A stretch of 64,000 nucleotides of DNA from Hordeum vulgare subsp. vulgare (lineage: Eukaryota > Streptophyta > Magnoliopsida > Poales > Poaceae). This document shows, piece by piece, positions 46,371 to 56,745 of this stretch; the first letter of the stretch is position 1, and every line of letters starts with the position of its first letter. The notes under the pieces are model-generated. The model searched no databases and had not been told where the DNA came from. It saw nothing but the letters and a program-made list of their open reading frames with translations. The stretch lies in contig NC_058521.1 in the NCBI RefSeq assembly GCF_904849725.1, positions 95,776,244 to 95,840,243 on the forward strand, read 5' to 3'. A program made the translations under genes and the position numbers.

Positions 46371-47330
46371 CTATTTTTCATGAGGTTGTCTACCAAACTT
46401 GGAGAAATTGAACTCATGCGACACACCTTCAAAGCCAACAGTGACAGTTTGCTTCTCACAGTCAATATGAGCATTGACGGTATTGAGAAAAGGTCTGCCA
46501 AATATGATGGGACAAAAGCTATCTCGAGTGGTAGAAAGAATGAGGAAATCAGCAGGATACTTCGTTTTACCACACAAGACTTCAACATCCATAACAATTC
46601 CCACAAGGCAGATAGTATCTCTATTGGCAAGCTGAATAGTGACATTAATAGGCTCTATCTCAATAGGTGCAATCTCGTCTTTGATTTCATCATATAAGGA
46701 TTGAGGTATTGCACTAACACTAGCACCCACGTCACATAAACCATTATAACAATGATCTCCTATCTTAAAAGAAACAACAGGCGTGCCAACAATAGGCCTA
46801 TGCTTGTCCCTAGCGTGTGGTTTAGCAATTCTAGCAGCATCTTCACAGAAGTGAATATCATGGCCATCAACATTGTCGGACAGGAGATCTTTGATAATAG
46901 CAATGCTAGGTTCAACTCTAATTTGCTCAGGGGGTGTAGGTGTTCTAATGTAGCCCCTACGTATCACAGTTGAAGCTTTAGAATGATCCTTTATCCTAAC
47001 AGGGAAAGGTGGTTTCTCAATGTAAGCACTAGGAACAATAGGATCATTATAGGCAATGACTTTCTCTTCAACTGGATCGGGTTTAACTACATTGACTTCT
47101 AAGGGAGGATGATATTTAAACCACTTCTCTTTGGGGAGATCAATATGAGCAGCAAATGATTCACACAATGAAGCTACTATCTCAGAGTCAAGTCCATACT
47201 TAGCGCTAAAATCACAGAAAGTATTTGTTTCAACAAAGGATTTAACGCAATCAAACTTGAAATTCATACCTGACTCCTTACCTTCATCAAGCTCCCAATC
47301 TTCATAGTTGCGTTTAATTCTCTCCAACAA
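46371..47330 (-). pseudogene. G2 gag C-terminus and protease
   Basis: A 319-codon block. Residues about 1-190 are the gag-protease linker (KRNYEDWELDEGKESGMNF and Pro-rich stretches). The aspartic protease domain follows at about 185-310: GTPVVSFKIGDHCYNGLCD, then CDVGASVSAIPQSLYDEI with the catalytic Asp, and CPIIFGRPFLNTVNAHID. It overlaps the gag block in a different frame at 47264-47330, where a frameshift has occurred. Confidence 0.88.
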
Positions 47331-47908
47331 GAAGTGCCAAGCATGGTGCGATCATCATGAGAAAGCCGAGCGTAGAAGTTCTGAATGATAATTTCTCTCG
47401 AGTGCTCATAGTTGGGGCATGAATATAACATTGATTTAAGCCTCCCCCAAGCTTGAGCGATGCTTTCTCTGTCACGAGGCCAAATATTATAAATATAATT
47501 CCGATCATGATGTACTAAATGCATAGGATAAAACTTTTGATGATATTCCAATTTCAACCAATTGTAGTTCCATGATCCAGTATCATCACATAGCCTATAC
47601 CATGTCAACGCCTTATCCCTCAAATATAAGGGAAACACCTTCTTCTTGACCTCATCCTCGGGAAAACCTGCAAGCTTAAATAAACCACAAACTTCATCTA
47701 CATAGATTTGATGCAAGTCTGGTTGTGATGTTCCATCTCCTGTAAAAGGATTAGCCAACAGTTTCTCAAGCATACCCGAAGGAAATTCAAAGAAAATATT
47801 TTCAGTAGGTGCAGCAGGTTGAGGAGAAACTCTTTGTGCTTCCATTCGAGGTGAAGATACCCCAAACAAGCCCCTCAAAGGATTAGTTTCCATAGTGACA
47901 AGTGACAA
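47264..47908 (-). pseudogene. G2 gag
   Basis: A 214-codon block with the gypsy capsid (retrotrans_gag) signature: FKLAGFPEDEVKKKVFPLYL, KALTWYRLCDDTGSWNYNWL and the DRESIAQAWGRLKSMLYSCP segment. The start at 47908 (MSLVTMETNPLRG) is about 60 bases from the primer site, which suits a genuine gag start. The protein loses the family frame near its C-terminus, so the gag-pol polyprotein is interrupted. Confidence 0.88.
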
Positions 47909-47970
47909 TAAATTTCAGCACACCATATGAATGTTTCATCACCAAGTTCCACTTACCAAAGGCGCTTCAC

Positions 47971-47988
47971 TCCCCGGCAACGGTGCCA
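47971..47988 (-). other. G2 primer-binding site (tRNA-Asp type)
   Basis: The minus strand reads TGGCACCGTTGCCGGGGA, one base different from the TGGCGCCGTTGCCGGGGA site complementary to plant tRNA-Asp. Confidence 0.9.
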
Positions 47989-47999
47989 GAAAAGAGTCT

Positions 48000-49486
48000 T
48001 GATTTCCCACAAGTATAGGGAATCTATCGTAGTCCTTCCGATAAGTAAGAGTGTCGAACCCAACGACGAGCAGAAGGATCTGACAAGTGGTTTTCAGCAA
48101 GGTAAAATCTGCAAGCACTGAAATTATCGGTAATAAGTAGTTGTGTGGTGAGATGATTCGTAGCAAGTAGCAAGTAGAAAAAGTAACAACGGTGCAGCAA
48201 AGTGGCCCAATCCCTTTTGTAGCAAGGGACAAGCCTGGGCAAAGTCTTATAGGAGGAAAAATGCTCCCGAGGACACACGGGAATTTCGTTCATGCTAGTT
48301 TTCATCATGTTCATATGATTCCCGTTTGTTACTTTGATAGTTTGATATGTGGGTGGACTGGCGCTTGGGTACTGCCCTTACTTGGACAAGCATCCCACTT
48401 ATGATTAACCCCTCTTGCAAGCATCCGCAACTACGAAAGAAGAATTAAGACAAAGTCTAACCATAGCATTAAACTAGGGTTTAATCTTCTGTCACTCTAG
48501 CAACCCATCATCTACTTACTAATTCCCAATGCCTTCCTCTAGGCCCAAATAATGGTGAAGTGTTATGTAGTCGACATTCACATAACACCACTAGAGGAAA
48601 AACAACATACAACACATCAAAATATCGAACGAATACCAAATTCACATGACTACTTATAGCATGACTTATCACATGCATGTCCTGAGGAACAAAAGTAACT
48701 ACTCACAAAGAATAATCATATTCATGACCAAAGAGGTAATGAGTAGCATCAAAGATCTAAACATAAACTCTTCCCCCAAGTAATCCAACTAGTATCACCT
48801 ACAAGGAGTAATTAACACTACTAGCAACATTAAAAGTAGCAATCGGAGTCGTGAGACGGAGATTGGTTACAAGTGATGAACTAGGGTTTGGAGATGAGAT
48901 GGCGCTGATGAAGATGTTGATGGTGATGAGTCCCCTCCGATGAGAGGATTGTTGGTGATGACGATGGCGACGATTTCCCCCTTCAGGAGGGAAGTTTCCC
49001 CGGCAGGATCGTCCTGCCGGAGCTCTAGATTGGTTCTGCTCAAGTTCCGCCTCGTGGCGGCGGCGAATCCTCCAAAAAGCCTCCTCTCGATTTTTTTTCG
49101 GACCGAAACCCTTCTTGTAGCAAAAGAGGGGGGCCAGTGGGCCAGCAGGGAGCTCACAAGCCCCCTAGGCGCGGCCAGGGGATGGCCGCGCCTAGCAGGC
49201 TTGTGGCCACTTACTGGCACCCCTCTCGCACTTCTTCGGCCCAGTAATTTTTATAAATCCCAAAAAAAATCCATGTTGATTTACACGGCTTTTGGAGTTG
49301 CGCAGAATAGGCATCTCAAACTTGCTCCTTTTTCAGGCCAGAATTCCAGCTGCCGGCATTCTCCCTCTTTATGTAAACCTTGCAAAATAAGAGAGAAAAG
49401 GCGTAAGTATTGTACCTTGAAGTGTAATAACAGACCAAAAGGCAATAAATATCAACATGAAAGCATGATGCAAAATGGTCGTATCA
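48000..49486 (-). repeat. G2 5' LTR (1487 bp)
   Basis: Starts TGATTTCCCACAAG and ends CGTATCA; aligns with 39299-40818 along its length. Confidence 0.92.
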
Positions 49487-49491
49487 AGCTT

Positions 49492-50271
49492 CAAGTAAAT
49501 TTACCGATGGATTGAAGACGAAAGAGGGGATTCCTTCCACGGAATCCCCAAGCTTAGGCTCTTTGGTATCATTGAATATGGCTTGGGATGCCTTGGACAT
49601 CCCCAAACTTAGGCTCTTGCCACTCCTTATTCCATAGTCCATCCAATCTTTACCCAAAACTTGAAAACTTCACAACACAAAACTCAACAGAAAACTCGTG
49701 AGATCCATTAGTATAAGAGAAATAAATCACCAATTTAGGTACTCTTGTGAACTCATTATTTATTATATTGATTTAATATATACTATATTCCAACTTCTCC
49801 ACAGTTCATACTACCCTATACAACCCATAGATTCATCAAAATAAGCAAACAACACAAAGAAAAGAGAATCTGTCAAAAACAGAACAATCTGTAGCAATCT
49901 AATTACTTCAAATACTTCTGTAACTCCAAAAATTCTTCAAAATTAGGATAATCTGGGAAATTTGTATATAAATATTTTGTAAACAATTCAGATCAAAAGC
50001 ACGTTCCAGTGAGTTTACAAAATTCCTGGACTAAGGGCGAAAGTTTCTGTTTTTCAGCAAAATCAAATTGCAAACACCGTAGACCATCCCAAAGGTCTTA
50101 ATTGGCTCAAACACTAATTAAAACAAGAAAAACAATTATGACAGAAGTAATAATGTGTGTAGCACTCAAAAATATAACCAAAAACAAAAGCATACAAATA
50201 AAATTGGGTTGCCTCCCAACAAGCACTTTTCTTTAAAGCCTTTTAGCTAGGCATGATGATTTCGATGATGC
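49492..50271 (-). other. G1 interior, non-coding part
   Basis: AT-rich sequence resuming G1 after G2. The paired phrases GGAATCCCCAAGCTTAGGCTC and ATCCCCAAACTTAGGCTC are near 49540-49615. No supported gene. Confidence 0.7.
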
Positions 50272-51090
50272 TCACATAGGAATAATAATTATAACATGCA
50301 AAAGAGCATCATGAATCTCATGACAAGCACATTTAAGTCTAACCCACTTCCTATGCATAGGGATTTTTTGAATAAAAAAGTTATGAGAGCGATAATCAAC
50401 TAGCATAGGAAGGCAAAACAAGCATAACTTCAAAACTTTGAACACATAGAGAGGAAAGTTGATATTATTGTAATTCCTACAAGCATAAGTTCTTCCCTCA
50501 TAATAAATTTCAGTATCATCATGAACTAATTCAACAAAATAACTATCATACAAAATTTTATCTTCATGATCCACATGCATGCAAAGTTTATATTCTTCCA
50601 TAATAGTGGGATTATCATTAATTAAAGTCATAACCTCTCCAAACCCACTTTTATCAAAAATTTCATAAGGTTGAACACTCTCCCAAATAGTGGGATCAAT
50701 AATGCCTAAATTTGACACTCTTCCAAATCCACTTTCAATATCATATTCATCATGAGTATTAAACAAATTATCAAGATCATAAGAAGCATTATCACCCCAA
50801 TCATGATCACTACAATAAGTAGTGGTCATGGCAAACTCATCAAATATAGCATCCCCATGCTTGTGGGTTTGAATATCATTAACACAACTGATATTAATAT
50901 AATTTATAACAATATCATTGAAATCATGCTTTTCAATCAAGGAAACATCGTGAATCACTTCATCACAATTTTCAGATTCACGAATATCAAGAAAAACTTC
51001 ACAGAGATAATCAAGTACACTCAATTCACTAGCAATTGGTTCATCATAATTGGATATCTTGAAAAGATTAGCAAGTAAATGAGGATCCAT
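50272..51090 (-). CDS. G1 ORF, 272 aa, unknown function
   Basis: This is the only long frame in the pol-less element G1. It begins 223 bases inside the primer site, as a first message-borne gene would. The N-terminal half is acidic (MDPHLLANLFKISNYDEPIA, LSVLDYLCEVFLDI, many Asp/Glu/Asn). A middle part has the repeated word SGFGxV at about residues 122 and 153, and the C-terminal part is hydrophobic and Cys/His-containing (VFKVLKLCLFCLPMLVD, RLKCACHEIHDALLHV). I find no gag, protease, reverse transcriptase or integrase motif. It is uninterrupted although G1's LTRs have clearly diverged. It could be a family-specific accessory protein or a remnant gag too changed to recognise. Confidence 0.6.
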   Translation of the reverse strand: MDPHLLANLFKISNYDEPIASELSVLDYLCEVFLDIRESENCDEVIHDVSLIEKHDFNDIVINYINISCVNDIQTHKHGDAIFDEFAMTTTYCSDHDWGDNASYDLDNLFNTHDEYDIESGFGRVSNLGIIDPTIWESVQPYEIFDKSGFGEVMTLINDNPTIMEEYKLCMHVDHEDKILYDSYFVELVHDDTEIYYEGRTYACRNYNNINFPLYVFKVLKLCLFCLPMLVDYRSHNFFIQKIPMHRKWVRLKCACHEIHDALLHVIIIIPM

Positions 51091-51313
51091 ATCAATAGAT
51101 TTTTACCAAGCAAATAGAAGGCACATGGTAGCACAAGTAGACAAAAAGAAATCCAGCGAGAAAATGGCGAATAAAATGGTAAATCTTTTTGGTTTATTCT
51201 GAAAATCGTTTTAGAAGTGGGGAGAGGAAAAAGAGAGGCAAATGTCAAATAAATTAAAGGCAAGAGATGAGTTTGTGATAGGTACTTGGTAGGCTTGATC
51301 TTGCTATGTATTC

Positions 51314-51331
51314 TCCCCCGCAACGGCGCGA
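51314..51331 (-). other. G1 primer-binding site (tRNA-Asp type)
   Basis: The minus strand reads TCGCGCCGTTGCGGGGGA, two mismatches from the tRNA-Asp site, 11 bases inside the 5' LTR. Confidence 0.85.
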
Positions 51332-51342
51332 GAAATCCTTCT

Positions 51343-52918
51343 TGCTACTTCTTGAGCTTGCGTTGGTTTTCCCTTGAAGAGGAAAGGGTGATGTAGCAAA
51401 GTAGATAATAATTTCCCTCAATTTGTTGAGAACCAAGGTGTCAATGTAGTAGGAGGAAAAAGCAAGGCCCCAATGGTAGCACCTGTACGAATAATCAAAC
51501 TCTTGCACCCAACACAACAAGGGGATGTCAGTCCCTTCACGGTTATTTGCAAGGATGAGATTTGATAGAGATAGATAGTAAACAAAAGTAAATAAATGCA
51601 GCAATATATTTTTGTATTTCTGGTTTATAGATCTGTAAATATAATCAGGAAAATACACCCGAGGGCCATATGTTTCACTAGAGGCTTCTCTCATGAAGAA
51701 AAATAATACGGTGGGTGAACAAATTACTTTCGATCAATTGATAGAAAAGCGAATAATCATAAAGATATCTAAGGCAATGATTATGCATATAGGCATCACG
51801 TTCGTGTCATGTAGACCAAAATGATTCTGCATCTACTACTATTACTCCACACATCGACCGACTCCTGCCTGCATCTAGAGTATTAAGTTCATGAAGAACA
51901 GAGTAACGAATTAAGTAAGATGACATGATGTAGAGCGATAAAGTCAAGCAATATGATGAAAACCCCATCTTTTTACCCTTGATGGCAGCAATACAATACG
52001 TGCCTCACTACCCCTGCTTTGTCACTGGGTGGGGACACCGCAAGATTGACATGATGTAGAGGGATAAACTAAGCACTTGTCCCATTGCAAGAATTACCAA
52101 TCTAGTTGGCCAAACCAAAGGAATAACTAGAAGAGACTTGCAAATATATGAAATCATGCAGATAAAAATTATGGAAAGACTCAAATAATATTCATAGATA
52201 GTCTGAACTTAAACTCACAATTCATCGGATCTCGACAAACACACTTCAAAAGAGTATTACATCGGATAGATCTACATGCGGATCATGGAGAACATTGTAT
52301 TTAAGATCGAAGAGAGAGAACAAGCCCTCTAGCTACTAGCTATGGACCCATAGGTCTGTGGTAAACTACTCACACATCATTGGAGAGGCAATGGAGTTTA
52401 TGTAGATACCCTGCATGATCGAATCCCCCTCTGGCAGATTACCAAAAAAGGCTCCCAGATTTGATCTCTCGGAAAGAGAGGCTTCCGGCGGCGGAAAATT
52501 ATTTTTAGGTCTCACTTCGATAATGGAGGAATATTTGGGAAATTATAGGACAAGAATTAGTGTTAGAAGGCCTACAGGAGCCCCACAAGCTAGGGGGCAC
52601 AGCCTACCCCCCTTGGCCGTGCCCTGCAGGCTTGTGGCCTCCTGGCAGGTGCCCTGCCCCCTACTCCAAGTGTGGCAGGTCTCTTTCGTTCCAGAAAAAA
52701 TCATTCCGAAGATTTTATTCCGTTTGGAATCCGTTTAATATTCCTTATCTGCAAATCCCCAAAACAAGGAAAAAATAGAAACTCGCACTAGGCTCTGGAT
52801 TAATAGATTAGTCCCAAAAATAATATAAAACATCATATTAATGCATATAAAACATCCAAAACAGATAATATAATAGCATGGAACAATCAAAAATTATAGA
52901 TACGTTGGAGACTTATCA
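51343..52918 (-). repeat. G1 5' LTR (1576 bp)
   Basis: Starts TGCTACTTCTTGAGCTTGCG and ends GGAGACTTATCA. Same family as S1 and the LTR at 35718-37185. Confidence 0.92.
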
Positions 52919-53216
52919 TCCCTACACGCTTGTCATCTCCCGTCTGGTCTCCTCACCCATTCTCCAAGTCTGGTGGGTTTCTTGCGGTCCAAGAAAAATC
53001 ATTCCGGAGATTTTATTCCGTTTGGACTCCGCTTAATATTCCTTATCTGCAATACTCAAAAAGAAGGAAAAAACAGAAACTAGCACTAGGTTGTAGACTA
53101 ATAGGTTAGTCCCAAAAATAATATAAAATAGCATATTACTGCATTTAAAACATCCAAAACAGATAATATAATAGCATGGAACAATAAAAAAATATAGATA
53201 CATTGATTATGTATCA

Positions 53217-53583
53217 GGTCTCGGGGGCGAGAGAGAGAGAAAGAGAGAGAGAGGTGGGGGTCGGGGCCGGCCGTTAGTATATAGGATCTTTGCCATTTGC
53301 GAGCACACGGCAAAGAGCCTAAAGGCACATGGCAAAGAAATAGCATACGACATCTGCACCGTCCATTTGACCTAGCCAGCTCCACGGTCCAGTGGGGCCC
53401 AGCTGGGCTTTTTGCCGCTTGCACGCAGATGCCAAAAAAATATACTGATGACAAATAGTGTATTTTCCATCAGTCCATTCTTTGTCGTCTGTTTTATGGA
53501 AGCTGACGGCAAATAACTTCTTTGCGGTCAGCTCGTAGATGACAATGAATGGACTGAGGGCAAATTCCCTGATTCTAGTAGTG
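53217..53583. repeat. CACTA A right terminus
   Basis: After the S1 TSD come a GA-rich microsatellite (53226-53260), then AGGATCTTTGCC, CACGGCAAAG, CTGACGGCAAA and similar subterminal motifs, and the terminus at 53583. The adjoining triplet is ATA. Confidence 0.88.
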
Positions 53584-53956
53584 ATATTTCTAATGTCACC
53601 AAGAATTTTCTCTATGGGAATATTCTTGTCCACTCTTGCTGGAACTCGAGGTAGCTTTTGCTTGTTGGACGGTGGAGCTTCCTCATCATCATTTTCTCCT
53701 TCATTGTCGTTGAAGGCATCGTTCCCTTGTGGAGGTGGTGAAGGAGGTTGAAGTGGGTCATCATGACGTACTTATTCATCCTTTTTATCTTCGCGTGTAC
53801 TGCTTGGGGATGCCTCAAAGTCATTTTGTGGTTCGCCTTGACACAAAGTAGGGGCTTCCACTTGAGTAGATGAAGTGCTTTCCTTCACGTCCATGGGACA
53901 AATCTTGCCTATGGACACATCTTGGATGGCCTCTGAAGGTTCCTTATCTCGTACAT
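53584..53956 (-). pseudogene. C3 pol: linker and start of reverse transcriptase region
   Basis: The minus-strand frame reads DKEPSEAIQD, VKESTSSTQVEAPTL, DPLQPPSPPPQG and ARVDKNIPIEKILGDIRNI, the Pro/Ser-rich linker and the conserved entry segment to copia reverse transcriptase. One stop is visible between the Glu/Asp-rich and the DPLQPPSP parts. It ends abruptly at the CACTA A terminus. Confidence 0.83.
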
Positions 53957-55470
53957 TGATAAATCACAACTGTAGGGGATCATTTGTAGTCTTTTCCGAG
54001 AAGTAAGAGTGTCTAAACCAACGATTAGCTAAAGGTAGAACAAATATTCCCTCAAGTTCTATTTCCAACTGATACAACTCTAAGCACACTTAACTTTGCT
54101 TTACCTAAAACAAGAATAAAACTAGAAGTGCTTAGTAGGTGTAATAGATAGGTTTGTAAGATAATAAAGAACATGTAAATTAAAGTTAAGTGATGTTTTG
54201 CAAGAAAATAAAGAGCGTGGAAATATAAGTTAGGGGATGTTAAGTAGAAATATTTTTGTGTAAGCCAAGAAAAAGAATGTCCATAGGCAATTGAATATTA
54301 CATGATAGATACTTATCATGTGCAAAGAGGGAGAGGTATAAGCTAACACACTTTTCGTATTTGGATCATATGCACTTATGATTGGACCTATAGCAAGCAT
54401 CCATAACTACTAGAAATCATTATGGTAAACCCAACCATAGCATTAAACACCAAGTCCTCTTTCCTCCCATATGCGCACAACTCCCTTACTCGGGTGTAAA
54501 TTTTTGTCACTATCGCTACCCACTATAAGCGAATCATGAACATATTGCAAACCTCCAACATGTATCCTTCATGTGTGCTCCTCACGGAAGGCACCTTAGG
54601 ACATCACCATATCAATACACAACTCATATCAATAACATCATATCACAATTAACTCGTAGGACAAAATGGATCTACTCAAACATCATAGGATAGCCACGTA
54701 TCATTAGGAAAAAGTATGTAGTGTTGAGCACCATGTCTAAGTAGAGAGTTACACCGGGAAAAGAGGTGTTACACCGCTTCATAGAGGGGATGGGAGTTGG
54801 TGTTGACGGCAGCAAGATTGTTGATGTAGATCACCGTCACGCTCCTTGCCCCGGTGGCACTCCGTCGCCGCGTGGGGAGAGGGGGAGAGATCCATGTGCT
54901 TATTCTTCTTCCTTGGCTGCCCCTTGATGGGAGGAGAGTTCCCCCTCTAGTCCATGGCCTCCATGGCGGCGGCGGGGATCTCCCTCTCTGTTCTTTTCTA
55001 TTTTGCATTCCTGGATTCTCTCCATTCACCCTTTCTTAAATTCCTCGAGATCTGTAACTCCGATCGGGCTGACGTTTTTACACGATTGTTTTCCATAAAT
55101 TATCTTTCTTGCACCCAAAGAAGAGCCCCAACCAACTCATGGTGTGGCCACTAGAGGGCATGGTGCGCTAGGGGTATAAGCCACGCCATGGTGGGTAGTG
55201 GAGGCCGTGGGCCTCCATTTACATTGATTCCACCTCCCGAAAATCACATATATTCCAAAATAATTTTTCTAAGTTTTTATCGAGTTTGGACTTCGATTGA
55301 TATGGATATTCTACGAAATAAAAAAAACATGCAACAAATAGGAACTGACACTTGGCACTGGATCAATATGTTAGTCCAATAAATAATATAAAATGTTGCA
55401 AAAAATATGTGATGTTGTATAATATTGGCTTGGAACAATAAAAAACTATATATATGACACACACGTATCA
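53957..55470 (-). mobile_element. Solo gypsy-type LTR S2 (1514 bp)
   Basis: Perfect TSD TACAT (53952-53956 and 55471-55475). Starts TGATAAATCACAAC, ends CACACACGTATCA. No internal region. It shares the general TGATACG terminus of G1 and G2 but is a separate family. Confidence 0.92.
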
Positions 55471-55485
55471 TACATCATTTGTCAA

Positions 55486-56200
55486 CTATTCGACTTGCAA
55501 ACCATTTGTCTCATTAAACTTCACATCGACTGTCTCTTCAACTTTTTGACCGAAGTTGTTGTAGACACAGTAAGTGTGAGAGTTTGATCCACAATCAAGT
55601 AGGAAATCTTCTTGAGATTTAGGAGCAAATTTAGAACGATGATGCTTGTCAAGAATGTAGCACTTTGAGTCGAATACCCGATTGTATCCAACTTGGGGTT
55701 TGTTACTAGTGAGTAGCTCGTATGTTGTTTTATCGAGAAGCTTCTGTAGGTAGAGTTGGTTTGTTGCATGACTAGATGTTTCCATGTCTTTCACCCAAAA
55801 GTGTCTTGGAATTCTCGTAGAACATCGTTCGGGCTTTCTCTGTGAGAGTCTGTTTCTTACTATCAACAACTCCATTTTGTTGAGGTATGTACATAGCCGA
55901 GAACTCATGCAAGATACCTTCTTCGTCAATAAAAGTATCCACATTAGTATTCTTGAACTCCGATCCGTTGTTGCTCTCAACTTTCTTCATCTTCACATCA
56001 AATTGATTATGGGATTTTTGTGCAAAGTTTTTGAAGATCTTCTGAACCTGCGACTTGTCATCAAGAAAGAATACCCTTGTAAATCTGGAAAAATCATCTA
56101 CTATAACTAGACCAAAAGAATTTCCACTCAGCCTCTTATAAGCATTGGAACAAAAAAGGTCCATGTGCAGCAACTCGAGTGGTCTTCTAGTAGTCATCAT
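55486..56200 (-). pseudogene. C3 integrase
   Basis: The block 55772-56200 (142 codons) is the copia integrase core: LLHMDLF with the first catalytic Asp (residue 14), VIVDDFSRFTRVFFL, then VESNNGSEFKN at the second catalytic position (Asn77) and QQNGVVDSKKQ at the third (Asp113). Both later positions are substituted: Asn for Asp, Asp for Glu, at the correct 35-residue spacing. A frameshift moves to the block 55486-55980 for the C-terminal part (LLDKTTYELLTSNKPQVGYN, SNSHTYCVYNNFGQKVEETV). The protein is inactive by both criteria. Confidence 0.9.
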
Positions 56201-56348
56201 ACTCTTTACGGGATGACATCCTACAACTTATTTTCCGGCTTCACAAGAAATACACAATCTATCTTTATCAAATATAACATCTTTAACACAAAGTATGTGA
56301 TCACCTTTAATTAGATTGTCTAGCATTCCCTAGCCTTCTATGCCATAG

Positions 56349-56745
56349 CTAGCCTTTAGAAGATTTTGCAATGCGACAAGTGCGACGTTGAGCTCTCTTA
56401 GTGAAATCAACAATATATAGATCATCTCTATGGAAACCGGTAAAGACCATGCTATGATTGTCTCGACGAAACACTTGGCAATCTACTTTAGTAAATAGCA
56501 CATAGAAACCAAATTTGGCAAGCCTATATACAGAGAGAAGATTGTAACCAAGATATTCAACGAGCATGACATTTTGAATAGAACTATCAAGAGATATAGC
56601 CACCTTACCAAGGCCAAGTAACTTACCCTTGGAGTTGTCTCCGAAAGTCATGTACATGTGTGGTCCATGGTTTAGTGTGATCTCATGCAACATGTCGTTA
56701 TCTCCGGTCATGTGACTGGTGCATCCAGTATCAAGAATCCATTAT
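56349..56745 (-). pseudogene. C3 protease and pre-integrase domain
   Basis: WILDTGCTSHMTGD gives an intact copia protease active site (DTG), immediately after a stop codon. It continues with NHGPHMYMTFGDNSKGKLLG, VEYLGYNLLSVYRLAKFGF and DDLYIVDF. The pre-integrase zinc-binding segment begins WLWHRRLGNA just downstream and then accumulates stops. Confidence 0.87.

Larger units (their letters stand above)
39299..49486 (-). mobile_element. Gypsy retrotransposon G2, Athila-type, complete structure
   Basis: Inserted in G1 with TSD AGCCT (39294-39298) against AGCTT (49487-49491). It has a 3' LTR 39299-40818, a 3' region with a small frame, pol and gag on the minus strand (43160-47908), a tRNA-Asp primer site (47971-47988) and a 5' LTR 48000-49486. 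I count 22 mismatches in 300 bp between the LTRs (39301-39600 against 48002-48301). The LTR terminus reads TGATACGTCCATTTTGCATC on the minus strand. Gene order gag-PR-RT-RNaseH-INT with FMDD in the reverse transcriptase and CDVGAS in the protease fits Athila-type gypsy elements. Confidence 0.93.
13201..52918 (-). mobile_element. Gypsy (Athila-like) non-autonomous retrotransposon G1
   Basis: Own sequence is 13201-13298, 35718-39298 and 49487-52918, about 7.1 kb once insertions are removed. It has a 5' LTR at 51343-52918, a tRNA-Asp-type primer site at 51314-51331 and a 3' LTR at 13201-13298 plus 35718-37185. The TSD is GCCCT (13196-13200) against TCCCT (52919-52923). The interior has no gag, protease, reverse transcriptase or integrase that I can recognise, only one long minus-strand frame (50272-51090). 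LTR style and primer site place it with the Athila-like gypsy elements common in Triticeae. It is inserted in a solo LTR of its own family. Confidence 0.87.
11907..53216 (-). mobile_element. Solo gypsy LTR S1, split by G1 (own sequence 11907-13200 and 52919-53216)
   Basis: A single LTR of the G1 family with a perfect 5-bp TSD GGTCT (11902-11906 and 53217-53221). It begins TGCTACTTCTTAAGCTTGCG and ends GATTATGTATCA. Combined length is about 1590 bp, against 1576 bp for the intact G1 5' LTR. No internal sequence of its own is present, so it arose by LTR-LTR recombination before G1 landed in it. Confidence 0.88.
11150..53583. mobile_element. CACTA element A, partial (own sequence 11150-11906 and 53217-53583)
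   Basis: The right end is certain: the sequence stops at 53583 with ATTCTAGTAGTG, the reverse complement of a CACTACTAGAAT terminus. Before it are 300 bp of TTTGCC/GGCAAA subterminal motifs (53285-53575). 11155-11906 is the same element on the other side of solo LTR S1, joined exactly by the GGTCT duplication. It holds a pyrimidine tract, an AT-rich stretch and a GC-rich block. The left end would lie beyond copia C1 outside the window. No transposase of element A itself is visible here. Confidence 0.75.

Noticed and set aside
46650..46760. Protease motif CDVGAS read as a damaged active site
   Set aside because: Athila-type gypsy proteases commonly have D-[LV]-G-A at this place, so I do not count it as a lesion.
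50752..51078. 108-codon plus-strand frame opposite the G1 gene
   Set aside because: It is the antisense shadow of the 272-codon minus-strand frame and has an Ile/Thr/Ser bias typical of such shadows.
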